From: CAYLJJ01 sp964384025
GTDB taxonomy: Bacteria > Myxococcota_A > Bradymonadia > UBA7976 > UBA1532
Assembly: GCA_964384025.1 (NCBI GenBank)
Contig: CAYLJJ010000042.1
Location: 1-51,399 of the forward strand
Length of the DNA: 51,399 bases
Reading direction: 5' to 3'
Shown here: piece after piece, positions 33,861 through 40,770 of the stretch
Layout of the letters: each line of letters begins with the position of its first letter
Position numbering within the stretch: the stretch's first letter is position 1
The notes under the pieces: generated by a model
What the model was told of the DNA's origin: nothing
Databases searched by the model: none
What the model saw: the letters and a program-made list of their open reading frames with translations, nothing else
Position numbers and translations under genes: made by a program

Positions 33861-34577
33861 TCAGCTCAGGACCGAGCGCGTCTGACGCTCCAGGACATAG
33901 CGTCGGATCGAGGAGCGAACCATCTCATTGAGCCCCACCAACACCGCCCCCACCCGAAAGCCTGATCGCCCTAGACGGCGCACATAGACCACCCGACAGC
34001 GTAGACGAATGGGCGGCAGAGCCAGGGTCTTGGAGAGCTGGGGGACCTCAAAGCTGACCAGCTCTCCCACCAAAGGAGGCTGGTTGGTGTTATAGGAGAT
34101 CCCGCTCTCAGAGAGATCCACTCCCTGGCGATCCGCCAACTCCAGATTCAAGATGCTGCCTCGCAGGAACTCTCGACGGTTGTCTCCTGTCCAGCTCCCT
34201 CGACGGGGTCGTAGGAGCGCCCCCACCCGAGAGAGCAGGACGCTGGGATCCAAGGGCTTGATCAGATAATCTAATACCCCCAAACGCAGGGCACGTTCGA
34301 TATCCTCATCCTCGCTCAGCGCGCTCAGCGCGATGATCGGGATCGCCGCTGCCTTGGGATAGCGTCGGGTCAAGTTGAGCAGCTCAAAGCCATCCATGAT
34401 CGGCATCCTCAAATCCAGGAGGATCAGATCGGGGATACTCTGTTGAAGAAGCTTTACAGCGGCGCGACCATTTTGCGCTTCCTGCACTTGATATTTGGCT
34501 TTGCGTAGGTGGTAGAGCACCAGCCTGCGGAGCGAAGCGTTGTCCTCAACCACCAAGATCTGCTTATCAGTGTCCAT
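33861..34577 (-). CDS. Response regulator with a receiver domain and a PilZ domain
   Basis: A 238-residue protein. The CheY-type receiver domain has Glu11-Asp12 acidic pair, the phosphoacceptor Asp55 in LILLDLRMPIMDG and Lys107 in YLIKPLDP. The C-terminal PilZ domain has the c-di-GMP signature RxxxR (Arg134-Arg138 in RREFLR) and DxSxxG (DLSESG, residues 153-158), both intact, so it should bind c-di-GMP. It thus joins phosphorelay and c-di-GMP signalling, perhaps in motility, secretion or cell-cycle control. The start is ATG 34577 with GGTGAAG upstream; an in-frame TTG 34613 would add twelve residues. A diguanylate cyclase is encoded elsewhere in the window, and its histidine kinase is not adjacent. 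Divergent from the DUF4157 gene. Confidence 0.9.
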   Translation of the reverse strand: MDTDKQILVVEDNASLRRLVLYHLRKAKYQVQEAQNGRAAVKLLQQSIPDLILLDLRMPIMDGFELLNLTRRYPKAAAIPIIALSALSEDEDIERALRLGVLDYLIKPLDPSVLLSRVGALLRPRRGSWTGDNRREFLRGSILNLELADRQGVDLSESGISYNTNQPPLVGELVSFEVPQLSKTLALPPIRLRCRVVYVRRLGRSGFRVGAVLVGLNEMVRSSIRRYVLERQTRSVLS

Positions 34578-34692
34578 CTTCACCAAGATCTGATCTTCCG
34601 CGTTTTTGAGCAAGGGTGGGTTTTCAAAGATCGGGAAAGCATCAAGCTTCAGAAGAGGAGGGGAATTCGCTAGGCTGGAGCCTCCCCTGCTC

Positions 34693-34697
34693 AGGAG
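34693..34697 (+). promoter_or_regulatory. Ribosome-binding site that sets the start at 34703
   Basis: AGGAG ends five bases before ATG 34703. The frame is open upstream to 34616, which would overlap the neighbouring regulator's promoter region; this site makes 34703 the better start. Confidence 0.75.
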
Positions 34698-34702
34698 CCC
34701 AT

Positions 34703-36415
34703 ATGGATGATCACAGCCTCTCCGATCGCCTAGAGCCCCTAGTGGAGCTGCCCTCTGGTCATGGTCCTTACGCTTCTCTTCGAGGAGAGACTGCTGACTG
34801 GTTACGACAAGAGCCTGACTCCGCTACAGAGTTCGCCGAGCAGCTTTTGGAGATGGAGCCGCTCTTAGAGCGCAGCTACCTCCTCGGACAGCCCAACCTG
34901 GCGGGGATGGGTGTAGCCCCCTGGGATCTGGCCATCTCCGAGCCCCAGGCCCTGATCAACCCTGAGCGCGGGCTCCGTAAGATGCTCGGGGATGAACCAG
35001 AGATCGAAGAGGAAGTGGAGGAACCTGATCTAAGCTCTCTAGAGCGTGGAGTCGATCTCCTTCAGGCATTGGAGAGCCTAGATGCTGCCGCAGAGGCTCT
35101 GCCCCTAGAGACCCCTGCCCCTGTGATGGAGCGGCTCTCCGCGCTGCGACGAGATCTCACAGAACGACTGGAGCGCGAGCAGACCCACTCCCCCGAACTG
35201 GAACGCCTTCTTACAGAGAGAGTGCTCCCCGAACCGCGTGCTCTCCAGGGGAAGCCAGAGCCCAAGCTGAAGCTGCCCAGCCCTCAGGGGCACCCCGCGC
35301 CTGAGCCACAGGTCTTGGCTCTAAAGCCCGCTCAGAGATCTCAGCCGGGCCTCTCCCCTGAGTTGGCTCGTCTGGCAACACAGATCGCTCGTCTCACAGG
35401 GAGATCCCTACAGGAGATCCTCAAGGGAGCCCAGCTCAAGAAGAGGGCTGCGCTTGGAGGGGGTTCCTCGGGTCCCCCTGTACGCATCGAGACCGTGCAG
35501 CTGAGCGGTGAGGCAGATGTTAGGACACGGCAGATTCTCCACGCTGCTCTAAAACAGCTCCCCAAAATCCTGGAGGAGCGCTTGGATCCTGAAGGAGCCG
35601 AGGCTCTTCGGAAGGGGGGCTCTGGTCGCCTGCGTCTGAGCCTGGAGATCCCTCCTGGTTCCCCAGAGTCCAGCGCCCAAACCCTCGCTCAGCGCTTGGC
35701 TCAAAGGATCATCGGCGCAGGGCTACACTGCATCACCGCCCTGGATCTGGGCCTCGGCGCTTCACAGCCCGAGAGCAAAGAGTTGATGGATCACCTGATG
35801 GGTGGAGATCCCAACGAGCTGGCTCGTAGGCTCCGAGGAGAGCGAAAACCCTTGGAGGGAAGCGTCAAGGATCGCCTAGAGCGTTTCTTTGGTCGCGATT
35901 TGCGAGAGGTGATGATCTTTGCTGGTCCGATGTCGGGTGCTCTGGCGCGTGGGCTCTCAGCAGAGGCGATCGCCAGCGGCAAGATGATCTTCTTTGATCC
36001 CCAGTTTTTTCAGAGCGACAGCCCCAAATCAGAGGCTCTCTTCGCTCATGAGCTGACCCACACCTTTCAGGAGGCGGGGGGATCTGTGCGCATGAAGGAG
36101 GCGGAGGCTCTTCAGGCCGAGGCCAGCTATCTAGACTGGCTTCAGCCGGGGGGGGCTCCCTTCGCGGCGAACCCCTTAGAGCCTGAGAGCCCCTCCGCTG
36201 CAGCTGCTGAGTCGATCATGGCGGGGGTGATGCGCGCTGAGAAGGGCCGTGAGGCCCCCAAGGATAACAATGAGGGGCCCCGCAGCGAGACCGCCGATTT
36301 TGAGGAGCGCGTCCGCCAGGTCCTGAGCCGGGTGGAGAGGCTCTTGGAGGAGGACGCGGACTTTGAACATGCCCGCTTTGCCCACCTGGAAAAGAGCTTC
36401 TCTGGGCCGATCTAA
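34703..36415 (+). CDS. Orphan DUF4157 (eCIS-core-like) protein with a HELTH motif
   Basis: A 570-residue soluble protein. The N-terminal ~360 residues are acidic and Leu/Glu/Pro-rich with no recognised fold. The domain at about 395-460 matches the DUF4157 core that is frequent in cargo and accessory proteins of extracellular contractile injection systems: LERFFGRDLREVMIFAGPMS, then ARGLSAEAIASGKMIFFDP and ALFAHELTHTFQEAG, with zincin-type HELTH (His449, His453 approx.). A Glu/Ala-rich helical tail ends the protein. ATG 34703 has AGGAG upstream. The next gene, an MDR dehydrogenase, follows ten bases after the stop. No sheath, tube, baseplate or AAA genes lie in the window, so a link to an injection system is inference only; a protease role is equally open. 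Confidence 0.72.
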   Translation: MDDHSLSDRLEPLVELPSGHGPYASLRGETADWLRQEPDSATEFAEQLLEMEPLLERSYLLGQPNLAGMGVAPWDLAISEPQALINPERGLRKMLGDEPEIEEEVEEPDLSSLERGVDLLQALESLDAAAEALPLETPAPVMERLSALRRDLTERLEREQTHSPELERLLTERVLPEPRALQGKPEPKLKLPSPQGHPAPEPQVLALKPAQRSQPGLSPELARLATQIARLTGRSLQEILKGAQLKKRAALGGGSSGPPVRIETVQLSGEADVRTRQILHAALKQLPKILEERLDPEGAEALRKGGSGRLRLSLEIPPGSPESSAQTLAQRLAQRIIGAGLHCITALDLGLGASQPESKELMDHLMGGDPNELARRLRGERKPLEGSVKDRLERFFGRDLREVMIFAGPMSGALARGLSAEAIASGKMIFFDPQFFQSDSPKSEALFAHELTHTFQEAGGSVRMKEAEALQAEASYLDWLQPGGAPFAANPLEPESPSAAAAESIMAGVMRAEKGREAPKDNNEGPRSETADFEERVRQVLSRVERLLEEDADFEHARFAHLEKSFSGPI

Positions 36416-36425
36416 GGAGTAATTC

Positions 36426-37451
36426 ATGCGCGCTTTCTACCTCGAGAAGCATGGTGGGATTGAGGCGCTCAAGTGGGGAACACTGGAGACGCCCACGCCA
36501 GGGTATGGAGAGGTTCGGCTGCGGGTGCGTGCCTGCGGGCTGAACCATCTGGATCTCTGGGTTCGCGGAGGGCTCCCTGGCCTCAAGCTGCCGATGCCTC
36601 ATATCTTGGGTGGAGATATCACCGGAGAGTTGGAGCTTTTGGGGCCTGGAGTGGAGAGCTTCTCTCTGGGAGATCGAGTGATCCTCAGCCCTGGGCGCTC
36701 CTGTGGACGCTGTCTTCGTTGCCTCCAAGGCCAAGACCCCCTCTGTCCCCAATATCGCATATTTGGAGAGCACCTCTGGGGTGGAAACGCTGAGTTTGTG
36801 ATCGCCCCACAGGTTAACCTCGTCCCGCTCCCTCCCATGTTGAGCTTTGAGGAGGGAGCTGCTCTGCCCATCGCTTTTCTCACCGCTTGGCGCATGGTTA
36901 AGAAGGCCCGTGTGCTCCCTGGAGATCGAGTCCTTGTACAGGGAGGGAGCAGCGGCGTTGGAGTCGCCCTGATCCAGATCGCGCGTCTCTTTGGCGCCCA
37001 AGTTTATGCCACAGCCAGCAGCAAAGAGAAGCGGCTTTGGTTGCGAGATTTGGGGGTCCTCGCAGCCTTTGACTCTCAAGATCCCCAACTGGCGGAGCGG
37101 ATCAAGGCTGAGCTTGGGAGCCGAATGGAGGTGGTCTTTGAACATGTGGGTACGGCGACCTGGGAGCAGAGCCTACGCTCCCTAAACTTCGCGGGTCGCT
37201 TGGTGACCTGTGGAGCGACGACAGGCTATAAGGCGCAGGTGGATCTAAGGGTCCTCTTTTGGAAACAGCTTGAGCTCTTGGGCAGCACCATGGGGAGCAA
37301 AGCGGATTTCTTGGAGATGCTTGGAGCGGTAGCGCGGGGCCAGCTCAGGCCGATCATCCACCGCGTGATGCCTCTCTCGGAGCTTAAGGCTGCTCATAGG
37401 GTGATAGAGCGTCGCGAGCAGTTGGGGAAGGTGGTCCTGAGCTTGGACTAA
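36426..37451 (+). CDS. Zinc-binding MDR-family alcohol dehydrogenase / quinone oxidoreductase
   Basis: A medium-chain dehydrogenase/reductase of 341 residues that uses NAD(P)H. The GroES-like half has Cys37 in RACGLNHLD and GGDITG where classical alcohol dehydrogenases have GHE, while the structural zinc lobe is intact (SCGRCLRCLQGQDPLC, four cysteines). The Rossmann half has VLVQGGSSGVGVALIQIARLFGAQV. The C-terminal LRPIIHRVMPLSELKAAHRVIERREQLGKVVL segment is typical. The missing catalytic-zinc ligand pattern suggests a quinone-oxidoreductase-like or enoyl reductase function rather than simple alcohol oxidation. It starts ten bases after the DUF4157 gene with AAGGAG overlapping that stop, so they are one operon. 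Its end overlaps the convergent def gene by four bases. Confidence 0.9.
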   Translation: MRAFYLEKHGGIEALKWGTLETPTPGYGEVRLRVRACGLNHLDLWVRGGLPGLKLPMPHILGGDITGELELLGPGVESFSLGDRVILSPGRSCGRCLRCLQGQDPLCPQYRIFGEHLWGGNAEFVIAPQVNLVPLPPMLSFEEGAALPIAFLTAWRMVKKARVLPGDRVLVQGGSSGVGVALIQIARLFGAQVYATASSKEKRLWLRDLGVLAAFDSQDPQLAERIKAELGSRMEVVFEHVGTATWEQSLRSLNFAGRLVTCGATTGYKAQVDLRVLFWKQLELLGSTMGSKADFLEMLGAVARGQLRPIIHRVMPLSELKAAHRVIERREQLGKVVLSLD

Positions 37452-37978
37452 TCCTCTCGCTTCATCTGCTCTCTAAGTTTCTGGTTGCGTTGATGCTTCT
37501 TTAAAGCACGGCGACGCAGCAGAGGAGAAAGATGATCGATCATCACGACACCATCCAAGTGGTCCATCTCATGAAACAGGGCCCGCGCTCCCAGCCCCTC
37601 AGCCTCCAACTCCAGCTGTTCCTGATCCAGACTCAGAGCGCGGATCTTCAGCGCCTTAGGACGCTTCAACTTTACAAAGACCCCTGGAAAAGAGAGGCAG
37701 CCCTCCTCCCCCTTGATCTGCACCTCATCGCTCCAGATCAGCTCTGGGTTGATCAACACGATAGGGGGCTTTCCACGCTCCTCTCCCTCAAAAGCGCAGG
37801 GGTCTAGGATGATGAGCCTCAGATCGACCCCGACCTGAGGGGCTGCGAGGCCAAGGCCATCTCGTCGGACCATCGTCTCCGCCATTTGAGCGACGATCTG
37901 CCGCAGCTCATCATCAAAGCGCTCTACAAGCTGAGCCTTCCTGCGAAGAGAGGAATCTGGGTAGTTAAGAATCTCCAT
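37448..37978 (-). CDS. def: Peptide deformylase
   Basis: The enzyme removes the formyl group from the N-terminal methionine of new proteins. Motif 1 is GLGLAAPQVG, motif 2 is EEGCLSFPG (metal ligand Cys) and motif 3 is HEMDHLDG (HEXXH with the two His ligands and catalytic Glu). The product has 176 residues, close to the usual ~170. ATG 37978 follows AAGGAAG; in-frame extension to 38092 would add a non-conserved basic peptide, so it is not used. The C-terminal LLRRRALKKHQRNQKLREQM tail is basic. No methionyl-tRNA formyltransferase gene follows. The gene converges with the MDR gene and is divergent from the PHP gene. Confidence 0.95.
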   Translation of the reverse strand: MEILNYPDSSLRRKAQLVERFDDELRQIVAQMAETMVRRDGLGLAAPQVGVDLRLIILDPCAFEGEERGKPPIVLINPELIWSDEVQIKGEEGCLSFPGVFVKLKRPKALKIRALSLDQEQLELEAEGLGARALFHEMDHLDGVVMIDHLSPLLRRRALKKHQRNQKLREQMKRED

Positions 37979-38119
37979 CTTTGCTTCCTTATTTTTTGGG
38001 CTTTTATAGCGCCCTTCTCTCTCTCTTTGGAGAACTCTAAGTTGATGTCTGAACAAAGAGGAGAATTTGACAGCCGTGAAGGTCGCTGGCAATATGCTCA
38101 GCTTCTTTTGGAGCGTCCT

Positions 38120-38947
38120 ATGAGCGGAGCCTCAGGCTCACATTTTCATATCGATCTACACCTCCACAGCTGCTTCTCTGATGGAGTGCTCTCTCCTAAA
38201 GCCCTATTGGAGAGGGCTACGCGTGCAGGCATCAAGATCCTCGCGCTCACAGACCATGACACCCTCGTGGGCTTCTCCGAAGCTCAGCAGGCAGCCTCTG
38301 TTTTCCAGTTGGAGCTGATCTCTGGGATAGAGATCACGAGCTGGTTTGGAGGGAAGGAGTTGCACATCTTGGGCTATCTCCTCGATCCAGAGAACAAGCC
38401 CTTGAGAGAGCTCCAGGAGCGGCTTAAGCGGGGTCGGGTAGAGCGCTTCCGGGCGATGGGACAGCGCCTGAGAACCCTGGGCTATCCCTTGGATGTGGAG
38501 AAGATCGTCGTTGAAGCCAAAGGAAACCTGGGACGCCCCCATCTGGCCCGCGCCATGCTCAAGGCGAACTATGTATTCAGCTTTGAGGAGGCCTTTGATC
38601 GTTTCTTAGGAGATAAGGGTCCCGCCTATCAGCCTCTCACGCACCTCTCCAGTCAGGAGGCGATTGAGATGATCCATGCTGCTGGCGGTCAGGCTGTCCT
38701 GGCTCACCCTGGAGTAGAGGGGATCGATGAGCAGATCCCTGAGCTGTGTCGCTTGGGGCTGGATGGTTTGGAGGTCTCTCACCCCTCCCACAGCAAAGCC
38801 ATACACAAGCACTACGCTGCTTTGGCAAAGCGCCTGGGCTTGATCCCCACCGGAGGCTCCGATTTTCATGCTGAGAAAAATCTGATGGGTCTTCACGGGA
38901 CGCAACCAGAGGCCCTTGAAGCGCTGAAACAACGGGCCGCAGGCTAA
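38120..38947 (+). CDS. PHP-domain phosphoesterase (RNase AM / YciV-like)
   Basis: A metal-dependent phosphoesterase of about 275 residues. The PHP motifs are HIDLHLHSCFSDG (motif I), LALTDHDTLVGF (II), ISGIEITSWF (acidic ligand Glu), NLGRPHLARAML, QAVLAHPG (III) and GGSDFHAEKN (IV). This set matches the nucleoside 3',5'-bisphosphate phosphatase / 5'-3' exoribonuclease branch (YciV) rather than DNA polymerase PHP domains or histidinol phosphatase. ATG 38120 has TGGAG upstream; ATG 38045 and a longer frame to 37886 are possible but less likely. The next gene, a FolE-like protein, begins at the base after the stop codon, so they form a tight pair of unexplained function. Confidence 0.88.
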   Translation: MSGASGSHFHIDLHLHSCFSDGVLSPKALLERATRAGIKILALTDHDTLVGFSEAQQAASVFQLELISGIEITSWFGGKELHILGYLLDPENKPLRELQERLKRGRVERFRAMGQRLRTLGYPLDVEKIVVEAKGNLGRPHLARAMLKANYVFSFEEAFDRFLGDKGPAYQPLTHLSSQEAIEMIHAAGGQAVLAHPGVEGIDEQIPELCRLGLDGLEVSHPSHSKAIHKHYAALAKRLGLIPTGGSDFHAEKNLMGLHGTQPEALEALKQRAAG

Positions 38948-39466
38948 ATGAAAGCGCCTCTGAACCAACTTATGGAGAGTTGGGGGCTCCCTGAAGCGCT
39001 CTCTGCTCGGACTTTAGAGCGCGTCGAGAGCCTCTGGAGAGATCAGCTGCTCTCAGGCTACAGCACAGATCCAGAGGAGATCCTCAAGAAAGGCTTCCCT
39101 TCCACCGCTGAAGGGATCATCACCGCGCGTGCGTTGCCCTTTCACTGTCTCTGTCCCCACCACCTCACCCCTGCCTTTGGCTTGGTCCATCTAGCCTATG
39201 AGCCCCAGGGGCGGATTGTTGGTTTTGGGAGCCTTCAGCACCTCTTAAACGCCCTCTCTCGACGACTGATTCTCCAGGAACAGCTCACCCAAGAGTTGGT
39301 CGAGGCCCTTGAACAGCACCTGGGAGTTCGAGGGGCGATCTGCTCTATCGAAGCGACCCACCTCTGCTTGATCCTTCGTGGACAGGGGACTCAACACAGC
39401 CGCATCATCACCCGCGCCTCTCTGGGCAGCCTCAAAGGACGCTGGGCTCTGCTTGAAGCTCAATGA
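38948..39466 (+). CDS. folE: GTP cyclohydrolase I (FolE)-family protein, divergent
   Basis: FolE opens GTP to 7,8-dihydroneopterin triphosphate for folate or queuosine synthesis. The core fits: a zinc site CPHH with the second Cys in ATHLCLILRG, FGLVHLAYEPQGRIVG, LSRRLILQEQLTQELVEAL, and SRIITRASLGSL. However, GFGSLQHLLN stands where the family has GLSKLARxV, so the Ser-Lys and Arg side chains that contact GTP are replaced by Gly-Ser and His, and QERL reads QEQL. The protein is short (172 residues against 222 in E. coli). It directly abuts the PHP gene (TAAATG). It may use another substrate. The gene converges with the flippase gene eight bases downstream. Confidence 0.7.
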   Translation: MKAPLNQLMESWGLPEALSARTLERVESLWRDQLLSGYSTDPEEILKKGFPSTAEGIITARALPFHCLCPHHLTPAFGLVHLAYEPQGRIVGFGSLQHLLNALSRRLILQEQLTQELVEALEQHLGVRGAICSIEATHLCLILRGQGTQHSRIITRASLGSLKGRWALLEAQ

Positions 39467-39474
39467 GCGGCCAA

Positions 39475-40770
39475 TCAGTGCTTTCGCTTGAGCAAGCGTG
39501 ATCGAATCAGCGCCCAATCTGAGCTTTTGAATAGAAGCGCCTCTCTCCAACTTAGGCCGCTGTGCTTAGAGAAGATCTGAGTTAACCAGAGAGTGCAGAT
39601 CAGGTAGCTGCTGAGGCTGGCGAGGGCGGCTCCAAAGATGCCATATCGAGGGATCAACACGAGGTTAAGGAGCAGGTTGATGCAAAGCCCCAAGCTCTGA
39701 GCCATAAGGGGGAGCCCCTGCCGCCCCAGAGCGACAAAGTAGCGCCCCAAGATATCTGAGATGGCAACAATCAGTAAGCCTGGAGCAAGGATGATAAAGG
39801 GGGCGATTGAGGCGGCATAGGGCTCACCATAGATCAAGGGGATCAGGAGGGCTCCTCCCAGGCTGACGCACAGAGTCGTTAAGCTGAGGAGCAAGCTGAG
39901 AATCCTGAGAAGGCGTGCGGTGAAATGAGCGGCCTCATCAGCAGGCAGACCCGCCAATTTGGGCAACAGAGCGGTGGCCAAAGCCTCGGTGATAAGGCGA
40001 GGCATCCGGGCAAGGGCTACTGCCTGGCTATAGAAAGCGATCTCAGCGGGCAGGCCCCGGAGGGCGACCAGCATAAAGATATCCAATTGAGCATGAAGCT
40101 GCTGGGCCAGGATCAACATCATGCTGCGGAGACCAAAGCGGAGAGAGGCGAACATCTCTGTTTGCTTAAAACGCCCGAGGCGGTCGCGATGCAGCACTCC
40201 AATGCTGATCGCCAACATGCTCAGGATGCGTACTCCGGCGAGGACCGCCAACGCAGCCCAGAGAGAGCCCTCGCTCCACCAAAGCGCTGCCAGTAGAAGA
40301 GGAGGCATCAGCAGAGACTCTCCCACGCGGATCGCGTTTTGGAGGTCAAAGCGATCTGTTGCGCGGGCGATGGCGTTAAAGATGCGCACAAACAGGGTTA
40401 CAGGAAGCAGAGAGAGGGCCAGCAACAGCAGAGCCCGAGGAGCGCCAGGGAAAAAGCGCGCACGGATGAGGTCCTCAAAGCTCAGGACAACGAAGATCAC
40501 CAAGAGCGCACTGAGGCTCATCCCCAATAAGCTGGCTGAGAGAACCTCAGAGACGGGTCGCTTAAGGCGCCGGATGCGATAGATGCTGGCTGAGGGCCAA
40601 CCCAAACTGCTGAAGATCACCATCAGGCTGATGAAGCCAATGACGAGGCTGTAATAGCCTCGATCCTGGGGACTGAGCATCCTCGCGAGAGCGACGCTGG
40701 TGATGATCTGAAATCCCAGGCGGAGGCCTGAGCTTAAGAGGGTGGAGAGGGCGTTATGAGCGAAGTTCAG
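39475..40770 (-). CDS. Wzx/MurJ-type polysaccharide flippase, probable CTG start
   Basis: A polytopic inner-membrane protein of the MATE-like/oligosaccharide flippase group that would move lipid-linked glycans. About twelve hydrophobic helices are present, with SPQDRGYYSLV, PRLITEALATALLPKLAG and FGAALASLSSYLICTLWL typical. The first ATG in frame is 40680, but the frame is open upstream to a stop at 40783-40785 and codes for the family's conserved first helix (NALSTLLSSGLRLGF, then QIITSVALARMLSPQD). That stretch holds no ATG, GTG or TTG. CTG at 40768-40770 lies in a CTGA overlap with the stop of the upstream propeller lipoprotein gene, so I place the start there (431 residues) by inference. 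The protein and its lipoprotein partner are thus co-translated. Confidence 0.82.
   Translation of the reverse strand: MNFAHNALSTLLSSGLRLGFQIITSVALARMLSPQDRGYYSLVIGFISLMVIFSSLGWPSASIYRIRRLKRPVSEVLSASLLGMSLSALLVIFVVLSFEDLIRARFFPGAPRALLLLALSLLPVTLFVRIFNAIARATDRFDLQNAIRVGESLLMPPLLLAALWWSEGSLWAALAVLAGVRILSMLAISIGVLHRDRLGRFKQTEMFASLRFGLRSMMLILAQQLHAQLDIFMLVALRGLPAEIAFYSQAVALARMPRLITEALATALLPKLAGLPADEAAHFTARLLRILSLLLSLTTLCVSLGGALLIPLIYGEPYAASIAPFIILAPGLLIVAISDILGRYFVALGRQGLPLMAQSLGLCINLLLNLVLIPRYGIFGAALASLSSYLICTLWLTQIFSKHSGLSWREALLFKSSDWALIRSRLLKRKH

Noticed and set aside
34703..36415. Full extracellular contractile injection system
   Set aside because: No sheath, tube, baseplate or AAA gene is in the window; only the DUF4157-like protein was found.
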